NCBI GenBank assembly: GCA_022710725.1
Contig: JAKLGK010000002.1
Location: forward strand, 124,001 to 188,000
DNA: 64,000 bases
Direction of reading: 5' to 3'
Source of the DNA: Verrucomicrobiota bacterium
GTDB taxonomy: Bacteria > Verrucomicrobiota > Kiritimatiellia > CAIQIC01 > JAGNIJ01
Made by a program: the position numbers and the translations under genes. The notes under the pieces were generated by a model. It did not search any database, was not told the origin of the DNA, and worked only from the letters and a program-made list of their open reading frames with translations. This document shows, in pieces, positions 43,031 through 54,594 of this stretch (position 1 is the stretch's first letter; every line of letters begins with the position of its first letter).

Positions 43031-44935
43031 ACCGGGCTTCCGGGCCAGGATGCGCTCGTCGCCGATCCGGCGCGTCAGGCCCTTGCGGTCCCACCATTCC
43101 AGGATCGCGATGGCGTACTTCTTCGACGTGCCGAGCACTTCCTTGAACTTCACCGCGTCCACGCGGTCGTTCCGCGACAGGTAGTCGATCAGCTTCACAC
43201 GCGACGCTTCCAGGTGCTCCGGGTGCAGGATGACCTTCTCCGACAGCCGGACCAGCTCCCCCGCCTGGAGCAGCGGCTTGAGCGCGGCCTCCGCGCGGGC
43301 GAGGGGCCAGCCGAGACGCGCTGGCAGTTCGTCGGGCCGCGGCGACTGGAACCCGGTCTCCCGGTACACCGCCAGGAGGGCCGCCCCCGATTCGTCCACG
43401 ACAGACCGACCGGCCTCGCCGACCAGCTCGCCGCGGATCCGGATGCGGCCGGCCTCGCACAGCGACTTGAGCGCCTGCTCGACGAGTTCCGGCTCCGCGG
43501 TCAGGCCTCGCCGCAGGTCCGCCCGGGTGAAGCCCGGCTCTTTCGGCTGCGCCTCGTGCAGCCGTTTCAGCGCGGCGGCCAGGTCCTCGGCCAGTTGCCG
43601 GAGCGAGTCGGCGGAGGCGTAGCGGTCGCCGAGGCGGACCGCGTCGCCGGCCTGGACCAGCCGGTCCAGTTCCGTCCGCGCCGCGTCCCCGGCGACGAGC
43701 GCACGATGCGCGGCCTCCTCCGCTTTCAGGGCCGCCGGCCCGGCGGCGCGGAGGGCGTGGAGCAGGGCGGCGGAAGGATCATGGAGCGCCTGTTCCTCCT
43801 CCTCGCGGGTGCCGACCCAATCGCCGCGCGATCGGCGCATCTTCTGCTCGTCTGTCCCGACGAGGTGCCCGCCGCCCAGCGTCCGTGCCGGGCTCAAGGC
43901 GCGCGCGACGTACGGATCGCCCGGTGCGGCGATCACCGGCTCGGCGAGCTGGACCTGGACAAAGCACTCCCCGCCCGGCGGCAACGGGTCGAGCGTGGGG
44001 AGGACGAGGTATCCGGGCGCATCGGAGGTGCCCACGTGGAATCGGATGGCCGTGCGCGGCTTCAGGGCGGATCCCGCGTCGGGCAGGTGGAGGAACTTCG
44101 CGTTGAAGAAGCGGGTCGGCTGGAAGTAGCCGGGTGTCGCCAGGACGCGGCCCCGGCCCGCCTCCTCGCGGTCCAGGTCGGAAAGACGCAGCGCGACGCA
44201 CTCGCCCGCGAAGGCCTCCTCGGCGTCCGCGCCGTACACCTGCAGGGCGCGGACTTTCTTCCGGCGGCCGGCGGGCAGGAGTTCCAGCTCATCGCCGATG
44301 CGCACGCCGCCGGACCGGGGAATCCCGGAGACGATCACGCCGAGGCCCTTCAGCACGAAGGAGCGCTCGATGTTCATACGGAAGGGCCCGTCCGCCCGGT
44401 GTTCGACCGTGGCGGCGACGACCTCCGCGAAGGCGTCGTAGAAGGCGTCGAACCCGGCGCCGGTCTTCGAAGATACGGGGCGCATCGGCGCGTTTTCCAG
44501 GAAGCTGCCCGCGGCCAGGGCGCGGACCTGTGCCTCGACCTCGGCCACGCGCGCGGGCTCCACGAGGTCGGACTTGGTGATCGCCACGAGGCCGCGCCGG
44601 ATCCCGAGGAGCCGTACGATGTGAAAGTGCTCGACGGTCTGCGGCATAACGCCGTCATCCGCCGCCACCACGAGAAGCACGACATCAATACCCGTCGCCC
44701 CCGCGACCATGTTATGGATGAACCGCTCGTGGCCCGGGACGTCCACGATCCCGACGCGCCGCCCGTCCGGCATGGCGCAGGTCGCGAAGCCGAGGTCGAT
44801 GGTCATGCCGCGCGCCTTTTCCTCGGGCAGGCGGTCCGTGTCGCAGCCGGTCAGGAGCTTGACGAGGGCGGTCTTGCCGTGGTCGATATGCCCGGCGGTG
44901 CCGATGGTGACGTGGATGACAGGGGGGTGGCTCAC
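43028..44935 (-). CDS. selB: Selenocysteine-specific translation elongation factor SelB
   Basis: A 635-residue GTPase delivering selenocysteyl-tRNA to UGA codons marked by SECIS elements. The start is GTG 44935, overlapping the selA stop as GTGA. The G domain has G1 GHIDHGKT (residues 15-22), DVPGHERF (65-72) and TKSD (120-123). Beta-barrel domains follow, then C-terminal winged-helix repeats (about 400-635, for example [20 protein letters not shown] and [18 protein letters not shown]) that bind the SECIS. No selC tRNA was recognised in the window. It is followed by the inverted repeat and selD. Confidence 0.96.
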   Translation of the reverse strand: MSHPPVIHVTIGTAGHIDHGKTALVKLLTGCDTDRLPEEKARGMTIDLGFATCAMPDGRRVGIVDVPGHERFIHNMVAGATGIDVVLLVVAADDGVMPQTVEHFHIVRLLGIRRGLVAITKSDLVEPARVAEVEAQVRALAAGSFLENAPMRPVSSKTGAGFDAFYDAFAEVVAATVEHRADGPFRMNIERSFVLKGLGVIVSGIPRSGGVRIGDELELLPAGRRKKVRALQVYGADAEEAFAGECVALRLSDLDREEAGRGRVLATPGYFQPTRFFNAKFLHLPDAGSALKPRTAIRFHVGTSDAPGYLVLPTLDPLPPGGECFVQVQLAEPVIAAPGDPYVARALSPARTLGGGHLVGTDEQKMRRSRGDWVGTREEEEQALHDPSAALLHALRAAGPAALKAEEAAHRALVAGDAARTELDRLVQAGDAVRLGDRYASADSLRQLAEDLAAALKRLHEAQPKEPGFTRADLRRGLTAEPELVEQALKSLCEAGRIRIRGELVGEAGRSVVDESGAALLAVYRETGFQSPRPDELPARLGWPLARAEAALKPLLQAGELVRLSEKVILHPEHLEASRVKLIDYLSRNDRVDAVKFKEVLGTSKKYAIAILEWWDRKGLTRRIGDERILARKPG

Positions 44936-46326
44936 GGGGCGAGACGCTCGATGGCGCGCAGGACGTCCTCGGTTTCCCCCGGCAGGATGGTGCGGACGTC
45001 CAGCAGCACGAGGTCGTCCCGGATGCGGCCGATCACCGGCGGGTCGGCGCGGCGCAAGGCGAGGGCCAATCGATCGGCGGACAACCCTTCGGCCCGGAGC
45101 GACACGGCGAAGGTGGGCAGGGGGGAGGTCGGCAGCGCGCCGCCGCCGAGCTTGGATTCCTCTTCGACCACGGTCGCCTGCCAAGCCGGCTGCCGCTTCG
45201 CGATGCCGGCGCGCAATTCTTCCGCGGTCCGCCGGAGTTCGTCCGGCTTGCGCGCGAGCATGAAATAGGTGGGGTGCCGCGCCTCGAGCTTGTCCGGCTC
45301 CAGGAACAGGCGCAGGGCGTGTTCCAAGGCGGCGAGGCGGAGCTTGTCCACGCGGAACGCCCGGTAGAGCGGGTGCTTGCGCACGGCGGTGACGAGGTCG
45401 GTCCGCCCGACGACGGCGCCGCCCTGCGGGCCGCCGATGAGCTTGTCCGTGCTGAACAGCACGAGGTCCGCGCCGTCGCGGAAGCCGTCCTGCACCGTCG
45501 GCTCGCCCTCGAGGCCGTACTTCCGGAGGTCGACGAGGTTGCCGCTGCCAAGGTCGAAGATCACAGGCACGCTTCGCGTCCGCCCGAGGGCCGCGATCTC
45601 GCGCAGGGCCGTCTCGGCGACGAAGCCCTCCACGCGGTAGTTGCTGGGATGCACTTTCAGCAGCAGGCCGGTGCCCGGGCCGATCGCCTTTTCGTAGTCG
45701 CGGAGATGGGTCTTGTTCGTCGTGCCGACCTCGCGCAGGAGCGCGCCGCTCTCGGCCATGATGTCGGGGAGGCGGAACGAGCCGCCGATCTCAATCAGCT
45801 CCCCGCGCGAGACGACGGCCTCGCGGCCGCGCGAGAGCGCGGCCAGGACCAGGAGGGTCGCGGCGGCGTTATTGTTGACCACGGCGGCGTCCTCCGCGCC
45901 GGTGACGCGCCGGAAAAGGTCGAGCACCACGGCCTCGCGCCGCGTGCGCTCGCCGGTTTCCAGGTCCATCTGCACGTTGCAGTTGCCGACGGCCTCGGCG
46001 AGGGCGGCGAGCGTGTCGCCGGGCAGCACGGCGCGGCCCAGCCCGGTGTGCAGGACGATGCCGGTGGCGTTGACGACGCGCCGGAGATTCGGCCGGTCCG
46101 CCGCCAGCAATTCGGCCGCGGCCTCCGCCAGGCTTTCCGCATCGGGGCGAGCGGCCTCGCCGCCCCGGATCGCCTGCCGCCGCGACTCCACGGCGGCGCG
46201 CACGGCGCCGGAGACCCGGGCGCGGCCGTGCTGCTCCGCCAAGGCGCGCGCACGGGCCGTGTTCAGCACGGCGTCCACGGAGGGCAGGGCGCGAAGGGGC
46301 GAAGCGTCGCCGGCATCCTTGTTCAT
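44932..46326 (-). CDS. selA: L-seryl-tRNA(Sec) selenium transferase
   Basis: A 464-residue PLP enzyme converting seryl-tRNA(Sec) to selenocysteyl-tRNA(Sec) with selenophosphate. The PLP lysine is K295 in [13 protein letters not shown]. Other hallmarks are [62 protein letters not shown] and [19 protein letters not shown] 46326 gives the usual length; an upstream frame to 46395 adds non-family residues. It is the first gene of selA-selB-selD, transcribed leftwards, with selA/selB overlapping by 4 bases. Confidence 0.97.
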   Translation of the reverse strand: MNKDAGDASPLRALPSVDAVLNTARARALAEQHGRARVSGAVRAAVESRRQAIRGGEAARPDAESLAEAAAELLAADRPNLRRVVNATGIVLHTGLGRAVLPGDTLAALAEAVGNCNVQMDLETGERTRREAVVLDLFRRVTGAEDAAVVNNNAAATLLVLAALSRGREAVVSRGELIEIGGSFRLPDIMAESGALLREVGTTNKTHLRDYEKAIGPGTGLLLKVHPSNYRVEGFVAETALREIAALGRTRSVPVIFDLGSGNLVDLRKYGLEGEPTVQDGFRDGADLVLFSTDKLIGGPQGGAVVGRTDLVTAVRKHPLYRAFRVDKLRLAALEHALRLFLEPDKLEARHPTYFMLARKPDELRRTAEELRAGIAKRQPAWQATVVEEESKLGGGALPTSPLPTFAVSLRAEGLSADRLALALRRADPPVIGRIRDDLVLLDVRTILPGETEDVLRAIERLAP

Positions 46327-46427
46327 GGCGCCAAGCTGCCAAAAGCGCCGCCGGGAGGGCAACCTAATTCCGGCTTCGTTTTCGCGGCGGGGCATGGCAG
46401 GATGCCGCGCGGGACCGGGAGGATGGG

Positions 46428-46628
46428 ATGAAAGACGTCTTGCTTTGCCTGGCGGCCTTCCTGCTGCTGACGTGGGTGATCTACCTCAAGGCCCAGATCG
46501 TCAAGCTGCTGCAGCAGAACGAGAGAATGGCGGCCCTGCTCAAACTGAAGTTGGACAAGGACAAGGCCGGCATGGAGGTTGGCGGGGACGACCAGGTGAT
46601 CGGCAAAAAACCGGGCTGGATGAAATAA
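46428..46628 (+). CDS. Small single-helix membrane protein
   Basis: A 66-residue protein with one membrane helix (about 4-20, VLLCLAAFLLLTWVIYLKAQ) followed by a short amphipathic helix with leucine/lysine heptads (VKLLQQNERMAALLKLKLDK) and a polar tail. GGGAGG precedes the ATG by 6 bases. No family is recognised. It sits divergently from selA and 26 bp before the secreted phosphatase gene, but a link to either is unproven. Confidence 0.55.
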   Translation: MKDVLLCLAAFLLLTWVIYLKAQIVKLLQQNERMAALLKLKLDKDKAGMEVGGDDQVIGKKPGWMK

Positions 46629-46654
46629 TTTCCGTTCGTGGGTATAGTAACGCC

Positions 46655-49168
46655 ATGGTTTCCATCCCCTTTGCCTGCCGGCGCTGGATCCTGGGCCTGG
46701 GCGCGTTCGCCGGGGCGGCTTGCGCGGCCGAGGTCCCGGTGATCCTGACCTGGTCGGAGGATCCGCAGACGACGGTTACTGTTTTCTGGCAGCGGGACGA
46801 GCCCGGCGTCGGCACGGTTCGGTACGGCTTGACCTCCAACTACACGGACGAAGCGCGCGACGCGGGCGGCGTGCGCCGCCACCGGATCACGCTGCGCGGC
46901 CTGGAGCCCGGCACGGTGTACCATTACTCGGTTTCCTCCACGGACGGCTTCGCCGCGGGCGACCGGACCTTCCGGACGGCGCCGGTCGCCACCGACACGT
47001 TGCATGTCGTGGTCTACGGCGACCTGCAGGGCGGCGGCGAACCGGGCGGGTGCCGGGGTGTCGCGTCGCGGGTCGCGGCATGGGCCCCGGACCTGGTGAT
47101 CCAGATGGGCGACCTCTCGGACGAGGAGTACGGGGGCGCGGGGTACGCGCCCTGGGCCCTGTTCCTCAACGTCGCCACCGATGTGCTCGACCGGACCGTC
47201 TTCATGCCGACGCCGGGCAACCACGACTACCCGGAGAGTGGCAGCTCTCTCTTCTGGCCGTTCTTCAGCCTGCCCCAACGCGACATACCGGGCTCGCCGT
47301 ATTCCTTCCGCGCGGGCCCCGTGCACTTCCAGGCGCTGGATTCGGACGTCGGGATCGAGGCGCAGACGAACTGGCTGATGCGCGACCTGCAGGCCGCGGC
47401 GTACGACACCAACGTGCTCTGGATCATTCCGTATTTCCACCGTCCTCCCTATTCGTGGGGCGAGCACGAAGGGGACGAGTTCATCCGGACCAACTGGTGC
47501 CCGCTGTTTACTCTTTACGGAGGAGACCTCGTTTTCAACGGGCATAACCACAACTACCAGCGCACGGTTCCCATCCGGGACATTACCTACGTGGTGGCCG
47601 CCGGGGGCGGCGCCTCGTTGTACGATACCGTCCTCGATCCTGGCGCCCATGCTTATGCGACCACCTGCTACCATTTCGTCTCCCTCCAGATCACCGGATC
47701 CGTCCTGCGCTACCGGGCCGTCCGCAGCGACGGCCTCGTGTTCGAGGACCTGACGTGGACGAACTCGCGGCGCAAGGTGCGCGTCGAGCCGGCCTTCCCC
47801 GCGCGGGGCGGGACGGCGAAGACCCTGTACGACGCCGCCCAGGGGCCGCTGTTCTACGCCTCGCCCGTCTGGATCCACCTTGGCGTGGACGAGTTCGGCA
47901 GCGCCCTTGTGGACACCTCGATGACCTGGAACGCCTCCAGCGGTTTCTGGGAATACACGTTCACCGTGCCCGCCTCGACCTCGAACCGCATCGCGTTCGC
48001 CTTCCACGATGCGGCGGTCACGAACTGGGACAACAACTACGGCTATAACTGGCAGGCGCTGCTGGACGACATGCCGTACGAGCCGCCGACCTCCCCTCCG
48101 CCGCGGCTGGTCGCGGCCGGGACGCCCGCGATCACCGGCGACCCCGCCGCGCAGAACAACACCGGGGACGCTTTCGATTTCAGCACGAACGGCGGGCCGC
48201 TGGAGGTCCGGGACGGCTCGGGCTTCGGGGATCTCGGGCGGCTCTACTTCAACCACGATGGCTCGAACCTGTACGTCGGCGGGATCGGCGCCGACCTCGG
48301 CGGGTCGAATAACGTGTTCGTCCTCTTTCTGGGCTTGGACACGCTGACGGACAACGCGGAGAACCTGTGGCACAAGGACGGCGCGCCGCAGTCGCTGGAC
48401 CAGCTTCATAACCTCGGATTCGTCGAGCCGATGGACCTGGCCATCGTCTTCGGGGACGAGTACGGGGACGGGCCGGCCTACGCCACTTTCATCTACGGCG
48501 GCTACGATTTCGGGCAGGGCATCTATTATATCGGCACCAACACGTCTTTCTTCGTCCCCGTCCCTGATGCCCGGCTGTCGCAGTTCGACGGGACGGGTAC
48601 GACGGCCTGCGTCACGGAGGACAACGACGGGGACCGACGCACGGACCGGTGGGAGGCCTCGCTCCCCTGGGCGGCGCTCAACGTGTCCGGCGGGGCGACC
48701 TCGTTGACCTGGCTCCTGGTCTCGGGCGTGATCGCCTCCGATTCCACCAACGGGAACGACCGCTACCTCTCGGCGACGCATATCGGCCGGCGAGCGTACG
48801 GGACGGTGGATGAGTACGGGAACTATGGCTGTGAGTTCGTGACGATGGAGCCGGTCAAGATCGCGCTCGAGCACGGCGACGAGGACGGCGATGGCATGAA
48901 GAACCTCTCGGAATTCGTAGCCGGCACGCGCCTGGACGACGCCGCGTCCCTGCTCCGGGCCAAAGCGGAGGAGGCTGCCGCGGACCGGTTCGTCCTGCGG
49001 TGGAGCAGCGAATCCAACCGGACCTACACGCTGTACCAGACCTCAAACCTGATCAGCGGATTCAGCGAGTTGGCGGCCAACATCACCTCCACGCCGCCGT
49101 CCAATATCCATACCGCCAAAATCGGAAGCGCGCAGAGCGGGTTCTATCGGGTCCGGGTCGCGCCGTGA
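46655..49168 (+). CDS. Secreted purple-acid-phosphatase-like metallophosphoesterase with extra C-terminal domains
   Basis: An 837-residue exported protein (signal peptide about 1-24). Residues about 27-112 are the Fn3-like N-terminal domain of purple acid phosphatases. The metallophosphoesterase core (115-365) has D123, D153 in QMGDLSD, N189/H190 in TPGNHD, H262, and H297/H299 in NGHNHNYQR. A beta-domain follows at about 370-470 (VWIHLGVDEFG, FHDAAVTNWDNNYGYNW) that resembles starch-binding CBM25-type modules. Another beta-rich region comes next, then the DEDGDGMKNLSEFVAGT and terminal FYRVRVAP module shared with other secreted proteins here. It probably releases phosphate from extracellular polymers. 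The stop is 1 bp from the convergent CotH gene's stop. Confidence 0.85.
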   Translation: MVSIPFACRRWILGLGAFAGAACAAEVPVILTWSEDPQTTVTVFWQRDEPGVGTVRYGLTSNYTDEARDAGGVRRHRITLRGLEPGTVYHYSVSSTDGFAAGDRTFRTAPVATDTLHVVVYGDLQGGGEPGGCRGVASRVAAWAPDLVIQMGDLSDEEYGGAGYAPWALFLNVATDVLDRTVFMPTPGNHDYPESGSSLFWPFFSLPQRDIPGSPYSFRAGPVHFQALDSDVGIEAQTNWLMRDLQAAAYDTNVLWIIPYFHRPPYSWGEHEGDEFIRTNWCPLFTLYGGDLVFNGHNHNYQRTVPIRDITYVVAAGGGASLYDTVLDPGAHAYATTCYHFVSLQITGSVLRYRAVRSDGLVFEDLTWTNSRRKVRVEPAFPARGGTAKTLYDAAQGPLFYASPVWIHLGVDEFGSALVDTSMTWNASSGFWEYTFTVPASTSNRIAFAFHDAAVTNWDNNYGYNWQALLDDMPYEPPTSPPPRLVAAGTPAITGDPAAQNNTGDAFDFSTNGGPLEVRDGSGFGDLGRLYFNHDGSNLYVGGIGADLGGSNNVFVLFLGLDTLTDNAENLWHKDGAPQSLDQLHNLGFVEPMDLAIVFGDEYGDGPAYATFIYGGYDFGQGIYYIGTNTSFFVPVPDARLSQFDGTGTTACVTEDNDGDRRTDRWEASLPWAALNVSGGATSLTWLLVSGVIASDSTNGNDRYLSATHIGRRAYGTVDEYGNYGCEFVTMEPVKIALEHGDEDGDGMKNLSEFVAGTRLDDAASLLRAKAEEAAADRFVLRWSSESNRTYTLYQTSNLISGFSELAANITSTPPSNIHTAKIGSAQSGFYRVRVAP

Positions 49169-49169
49169 C

Positions 49170-52100
49170 TCACGGCTCCAGGCGGACGCGGTAGAACCGG
49201 GTCGCCGTGCCCGCGACCGAATCGGTGCGGGAGTTGTAGGGAGAAACACCGGGGATGTTGGTGAAAAGCGTCGCCGTGAAGCCCTGCGCCAGGTTGGTGC
49301 TCTGTTCGACGCGGTAGGATATTCCGGTCACGCCGCGCCAGGACAGCACGATCGAGTCTGCCGCGGGGCCGGCCCAGGGCGCCGCCAGGCCGAGGAACGA
49401 GTCCCCGTCGCCCGGATGCGAGCCGGCCGGATACTCGTCGCGGTTCGGCATGTGATCGCCGTCGGGGTCGCCGTCGGGATCCGTGCCGGTCAGGACCTTC
49501 TCGTACTGCCACTCCCACCAGTCGGGCAGACCGTTGCCGTCCGTGTCCCACGCGGTCAGGATCGCCTCGTAGGCGCCCTGGTCCACGCGGTTGTGCGCGA
49601 CGCGGGGACGGGCATCCAACTCCAGCGCGCCCGCCATCCAGGCTTGGTTGGTCCCCGCGTCGATGCAAGGCGAGGCATCGCCCAGCCGGAAGTTGTCCGA
49701 GACGGCGTCCACAAAGGCGGGATTCGCCGCCGAGTTGCCGGTTCCCGCCACGGCGGGGCCCGTGGTGCTGTACTGCACGTCCTGGCCCGAGCCGAAGAGG
49801 ACAATGTTCGAATCCGACGAGGCGCTGTTAGCCCACGCGATGGAATTCAGCAGGACCGCGCTGCCGTTGAGGTAGATCCCGCCCGCTTCCGCGCCCGCGT
49901 TCCGCGCGAACGTGCAGCTCTCGACGACCGGCGCTCCGGAGTCGGTGTAGGTGTACGCCCCGCCGCCGCGCTCCCCGGCGGTGTTGGCATAGGCCAGGCA
50001 ATTCCGCAGCTCGCCGCCGTTGATCAGCGCCGCGCCGCCGCCGCTCTTCTCGGTGCTGTTGCTGTGCAGGATGCAATTGACCAGCCGGCCGCCGCCCTCG
50101 ATCCGCGCGCCGCCGCCGCTGTTCCCGCCGCCGGCGCCCCGCCGGAGCGTGAACCCCTCCACGACCGCGTCCGCATGCGCCAGGTAGAGGCAGCGCGTCG
50201 CGTCCCCGCCGTCGAGGATCGTGGCGGCCGAGCCGTTCGTGCTGCGGAGGGTCAGCGCCTTGGCGATGCTGACCTGCGCCGACAGCGAATACGTGGCTTC
50301 GGCCACGAGCACGGTCGCTCCCGCGGGGACGTAGTCGACGGCGGCCTGCAGGCCGGTCGACGCCGTGGCCCAGTTCGTGAAGGGCGGCGTGTGCGAGCCG
50401 GCCGGGGACACGTAGTACGCGGCCGGCGCATCGGCGCTGAATTGCGCGGTCAGCGAGACGGGCTCCGACACCGTGACGGAGATCGAGGTCGACGACACCC
50501 CGCCTGCCGTGATGGCGTGGGTGTCGCCGGTCCACTGCGCGAACCGGTAACCGTTGCTGGGCGACGCCTGCAGCGCGACGATCGCGCCGGGTTCGTGCCA
50601 CCCGCCTTCCGGTGTCACCCATCCGCCGCCGCCCGACGAGACGGTCAGCATGTAGTTCGTAGTCCAGCGCCAGGTGAGCGTGGCATCGTTGGTGACGGTC
50701 ATCGTCATCCCGTTCGTATTGCCGGATTCCGGGCTGTGGCCGGTCATGATCCAGCCCGCGTTCGCGTAGCGCGAACCGCCCTGGATGTCCGGCGTGGTGA
50801 CGCTGTTGGTCATGGTCTGGCCGGCGGAGACCAGGTGCGCGCCCGCCGCCAGCGTCGCGGTCCCGTGGTCGGTCCGGATCGTCAGCGTGTAGTTCGTCCC
50901 GCTGGACTCGTGGCTGCCGGGCGTGGGCGTTGCGGCGGCCCAGCTCGCGGCATCCGCGCCCCACAAGGCGGGATCGCCGCGTGTCAGCGACAAGCCGCCG
51001 CCGTCCGCGCCGGCGGGCCAGGGCGCGTCGTCGTCGTAGTCGATCACGTCCTCGATCAGCATTGGATAGAAGGACGGCTCGCCCGCGGGCGGGTCGTCCG
51101 GCCGCATCAGCCGCACCTCCTCGCCGCCGTTGTCCAGCGTGCCCGAGAACGCGCCGACGAGCGGGACGGAGGTCGAAATGCCGTAGACCGAGCGGAAGTC
51201 CGCCAGGAGCGCGCTGTTCGAGGGAGCGGCCGGGTTGAACGGCAGAACGACCAACGCAGCGTGGGCGCCGACGGTTGTGCCGGTCGGGAACTGGAACGTG
51301 ACGCCGGTGTCCAATTGCCAGCGCGTCATATCCGTGGCTTGCGACAGCGGGTTGTACACCTCGATAAATTCCAGGTGGTTGCTGCCGCTCGGCGGGTTAT
51401 ACATCACTTCGCTGACCAGCAGCGGGCCGACCCGCGGGCCGCTGTTGGCCTCGCCGAATGTCCGGCTGCTCATGGGGTACAGGCTGCCCGAGCCGTTCGG
51501 CCAGCGCCCGAACGATTCGCCGTTGGCCGCTGCGCCGAACTCCGGGTGGTCCACGAAGCGCTGGAGGTTCCCCGCCGCATCCGCCTGCATGAGGTACACA
51601 TCGTCCCCGTGCGCGCCGTCCAGGGCGAAGTCGTTGGTGCTCGCGCCGCCCGACGTGTTAAAGTGATTAGTTTCGTTGAACGCGACGTACGCGCCCGCAG
51701 CCAGGATCGTGCCGTCCGGGATCCGGTACTTCGTATACCGGGCGCTCGTGTCGGTCAGGTACCAGCCGCCGATGTCGATCGCGCTCTCGGTGGTGTTGAA
51801 CAGCTCGATCGCGTCGCACAGGGGCGGATCGGTATGGGTCAGCACCTCGTTGACCACCACGCGGTGGTCCGGCCCGAGCCCCGCCGCGCCCGGCGATCCG
51901 CCGTACTCCGAGCTCGACCGCCAGTTGAACGGGTCGTCATAGCTCGCCGTCGGGTCGAGGACCTCCAGGCTGCTGCCCTTGCCGTCGGCGCGACCCGGCC
52001 AGTCGCCGCTGTCGTCGTACGTGAAGGCCTTGAAGACCTGCCCGGCCGCGTTGAGCAATTGCAGCGCCTCGCCCCCGTTGCTCAAGTTCCCGCTGCACTG

Positions 52101-54506
52101 CCCGATGACCTGGATGCTGGCGTTGGTGTACCGGACGCGGAAGGAGTTGGTATGGTAGGCGATCACCGCGTACTCGCCCGCGCCCAGCGTGAAGGCCGGG
52201 AAAGTAAACGTGATGCCGACGGTGAACCGGTAGCCGTCGAGCGCGATCGGCGTGCTCCCGGCGTTGTGCAGCTCGAGGAACTCCAGGTTCTGGTCGTCCG
52301 TCACGCCCGCGGCGATCTCCGCGGCGGTGCGGGCGTACGGGTTGTAGTTCAGCTCCGTGATCACGAGGGCCGTCGCGGCGTTGGTGATGGTCAGGGTCAG
52401 CGCGTAGTCCGTCCCGCCGAACGGATGGAACGTCGACTGGCCCATGCCGTCCACGGCCCGCAGGAAATAGCGCAACTGCCCGTTCGTCGTGAACGCGGGG
52501 AGCGCCGTCGACCAGCGATCCGCACTCCGGTTGGTCAACGCCACCTCGTTGGTCGGCCCGTTGTTGAACGAATAGGCGAGCCGGACCGAGGCCAGCGACA
52601 CGTCGTCGGTCACGCGCGCCGAGATCGTGAAGGCGTCGTTGACGAACGGGGGATCGGGGTCCATGGCGAAGTCGGAGATGATGGGCGCGATGTTCTGCAG
52701 GTCCAGCTGGTTCAGGGCATTCGTCCGCCGGATGGCTATGAATTCCGTGATGCCGTAGTGGTTCGGCACGTTGCCGTTGTACGGGTACTGTCCGTCGATA
52801 TAGGAGTAGAAGAACTGGTCGTAGGTCCAGTACGGCCAGTCGCCGGCGTAGCGGTCGCGCTCCCGGTCCTTCATGTTGCTGACGCCGCCGGAGACGATCG
52901 GCAGGGCGGCCACCAGGTTGGAGCGCGTGGAGTAGATCGCCGGGTCGAGCAGCGCATTTGTGTAGACCGTGTTCAGGAACTGCTTCATGTAGAAGGAGTA
53001 ACGCTTCCGGAACTCCGGCACGCCCATGATCTTCGTCATCAGCGGCGCGCCGTTGGCGTTCGCGTCGCCCCACGCGTACAGGTCCCGGCTTTCCCATTGC
53101 AGGTCGTACCAGTCGATGCTGAAGCTGTTGTCGAAGTCGTACGGGATGAACTGCCAGCGCCGCGTGAGCGGGTCGAGGAACAGGTGGTAGTTGTTGGCGT
53201 TGGCCCAGTAGTTGTCCCAGTTGCCGCAAAGCACCTCCAGCGCCATGCGCTTCAGAAAGCCGTCCACGTCGAAGGCCTGCATGATCGCGTTGGGGAAGTC
53301 GTTGCTGGGCGTCTGGTCGATCAGCGCGATGAACTCCGCGAGGTCGTCGTAGGACGCGTCGCCGCCGCCGTCGTGCTTGAGCTCGTAGGTCGTGCCGTCC
53401 CCGATGTACGAGCTGCCCGTTGGCCCGCGGTACGCCAGGTTGGCCGGCCACTGGCGATAGTTGCACTTGTAGAGGTTGCCCGCGCTGCTGCCGAACCGCG
53501 ACTTGACGAACACGTCGTCCACCGGTTCGGTGTTGTTGCGCACCGCGTCGAAGAACGCCCCGCCCACCCAGTTGCCGCGGTCCCAGTCCGGCCCGATCAC
53601 CACGAGGGCCACGTGGTTCGCGTACGAGGTCGGCAGGCCGATGCGGTTGCCGAGGTCGTTCAGCAGCTTCGGCCGGGCCATGGACGGATCGTTGACGTCG
53701 GAGTTCCAGTAGAGGCGCTCCATCCCGAACAGCTTCCGGCCAGGCACGAAGGCGTTGAGCGCGATGTTGAACGAGCGCGGCTGTTTCTCGCGGCTCGTGT
53801 TGCCCCGGCAGCGGATGCCCACGTTGGTGACCGTGACGTCGATGTCCCCGTGCCGGACGCGCAGCGTGATGGAGCGGTAGGTTTCGTTCCACGGGTCGTA
53901 CATGAGCGTGTCCCAGTCCGACTGCGAGATCGTGATGTCCGCACGTAAAGCCGAGTCGTCGCAGTAGAGCGGGTGGGGGCCCGGCCGGCAGGTGTTGGCC
54001 GAGCCCGGCGTATGTCGGATCAGGTAGCCCGCATGCCCCGCCCACAGCGAGGCGTTCGAGCCGGAAGTCTGCCAGCCGTAGGACACGTCCGGGTGCTGGA
54101 CGGGGAACGGGGCGTACTGGCTGACCACATTCGTGCCGGTCGAGTCCACCAGGGCCAGGTATTCGCCGTCCGCGGAGAGCTTGAAACTCGTGTGCAGGTT
54201 CGGACTGGTCCGGTCCTTCTCCGAAGCGAAGACCCGGAGGTAGGCGCCCGCGGCCAGATTGGTCGCCGGGAAGGTCCACTTGGCCGGCTGGTTCGTGTCG
54301 TCCGTGAGGTGCCAGCCGCCGAGGTCCACGTCCGCCGGACCGGAGTTGTGAATCTCGATCCAGTCGGAGTAATCCCCGTCCTCGTCCTGCAGCACCGTCT
54401 GGTTGTCCGCCATGAACTCGCTGATGAGCACGGCGGCGGGCGTGAGATGGCTCCCGGCCAGCCATGCGATGGCGAACGCAAGGAGGAATCGGGCGGGAAT
54501 GGTCAT
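49170..54506 (-). CDS. Giant secreted CotH-kinase/lamin-tail protein
   Basis: A 1778-residue exported protein. After the signal peptide ([19 protein letters not shown]) comes a lamin-tail domain (about 25-140, [20 protein letters not shown] and WIEIHNSG). A CotH-type kinase domain spans about 190-560 ([36 protein letters not shown]). Further lamin-tail domains lie at about 715-840, 880-1010 and 1030-1160, each with an LEFLELHN- or WELYN-like core. A bacterial-repeat region follows, then a short beta-helix ending [13 protein letters not shown], and the shared C-terminal module ending RFYRVRLEP. CotH kinases phosphorylate secreted proteins, so this may modify surface partners. It ends 1 bp from the phosphatase gene on the other strand. 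Confidence 0.85.
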   Translation of the reverse strand: MTIPARFLLAFAIAWLAGSHLTPAAVLISEFMADNQTVLQDEDGDYSDWIEIHNSGPADVDLGGWHLTDDTNQPAKWTFPATNLAAGAYLRVFASEKDRTSPNLHTSFKLSADGEYLALVDSTGTNVVSQYAPFPVQHPDVSYGWQTSGSNASLWAGHAGYLIRHTPGSANTCRPGPHPLYCDDSALRADITISQSDWDTLMYDPWNETYRSITLRVRHGDIDVTVTNVGIRCRGNTSREKQPRSFNIALNAFVPGRKLFGMERLYWNSDVNDPSMARPKLLNDLGNRIGLPTSYANHVALVVIGPDWDRGNWVGGAFFDAVRNNTEPVDDVFVKSRFGSSAGNLYKCNYRQWPANLAYRGPTGSSYIGDGTTYELKHDGGGDASYDDLAEFIALIDQTPSNDFPNAIMQAFDVDGFLKRMALEVLCGNWDNYWANANNYHLFLDPLTRRWQFIPYDFDNSFSIDWYDLQWESRDLYAWGDANANGAPLMTKIMGVPEFRKRYSFYMKQFLNTVYTNALLDPAIYSTRSNLVAALPIVSGGVSNMKDRERDRYAGDWPYWTYDQFFYSYIDGQYPYNGNVPNHYGITEFIAIRRTNALNQLDLQNIAPIISDFAMDPDPPFVNDAFTISARVTDDVSLASVRLAYSFNNGPTNEVALTNRSADRWSTALPAFTTNGQLRYFLRAVDGMGQSTFHPFGGTDYALTLTITNAATALVITELNYNPYARTAAEIAAGVTDDQNLEFLELHNAGSTPIALDGYRFTVGITFTFPAFTLGAGEYAVIAYHTNSFRVRYTNASIQVIGQCSGNLSNGGEALQLLNAAGQVFKAFTYDDSGDWPGRADGKGSSLEVLDPTASYDDPFNWRSSSEYGGSPGAAGLGPDHRVVVNEVLTHTDPPLCDAIELFNTTESAIDIGGWYLTDTSARYTKYRIPDGTILAAGAYVAFNETNHFNTSGGASTNDFALDGAHGDDVYLMQADAAGNLQRFVDHPEFGAAANGESFGRWPNGSGSLYPMSSRTFGEANSGPRVGPLLVSEVMYNPPSGSNHLEFIEVYNPLSQATDMTRWQLDTGVTFQFPTGTTVGAHAALVVLPFNPAAPSNSALLADFRSVYGISTSVPLVGAFSGTLDNGGEEVRLMRPDDPPAGEPSFYPMLIEDVIDYDDDAPWPAGADGGGLSLTRGDPALWGADAASWAAATPTPGSHESSGTNYTLTIRTDHGTATLAAGAHLVSAGQTMTNSVTTPDIQGGSRYANAGWIMTGHSPESGNTNGMTMTVTNDATLTWRWTTNYMLTVSSGGGGWVTPEGGWHEPGAIVALQASPSNGYRFAQWTGDTHAITAGGVSSTSISVTVSEPVSLTAQFSADAPAAYYVSPAGSHTPPFTNWATASTGLQAAVDYVPAGATVLVAEATYSLSAQVSIAKALTLRSTNGSAATILDGGDATRCLYLAHADAVVEGFTLRRGAGGGNSGGGARIEGGGRLVNCILHSNSTEKSGGGAALINGGELRNCLAYANTAGERGGGAYTYTDSGAPVVESCTFARNAGAEAGGIYLNGSAVLLNSIAWANSASSDSNIVLFGSGQDVQYSTTGPAVAGTGNSAANPAFVDAVSDNFRLGDASPCIDAGTNQAWMAGALELDARPRVAHNRVDQGAYEAILTAWDTDGNGLPDWWEWQYEKVLTGTDPDGDPDGDHMPNRDEYPAGSHPGDGDSFLGLAAPWAGPAADSIVLSWRGVTGISYRVEQSTNLAQGFTATLFTNIPGVSPYNSRTDSVAGTATRFYRVRLEP

Positions 54507-54594
54507 GGCTCCAACATACGCCGACTGCGCCGGGCCGGTAAAGCCCTTTACCTGTAGAAAAACAGGTTGTCCGGCCTAGTTGAAGGAAAAGCCG

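Noticed and set aside
49416-53948. A 1510-residue plus-strand frame opposite the CotH gene
   Set aside because: Its length comes from GC-rich codon structure of the antisense gene. The protein is Arg/Val/Ala-rich with no domain, while the minus frame has clear domains.
54545-54580. Hairpin ACCTGT/ACAGGT as a terminator between the CotH and PEP-CTERM genes
   Set aside because: The stem is only six base pairs and no T-run follows on either strand.
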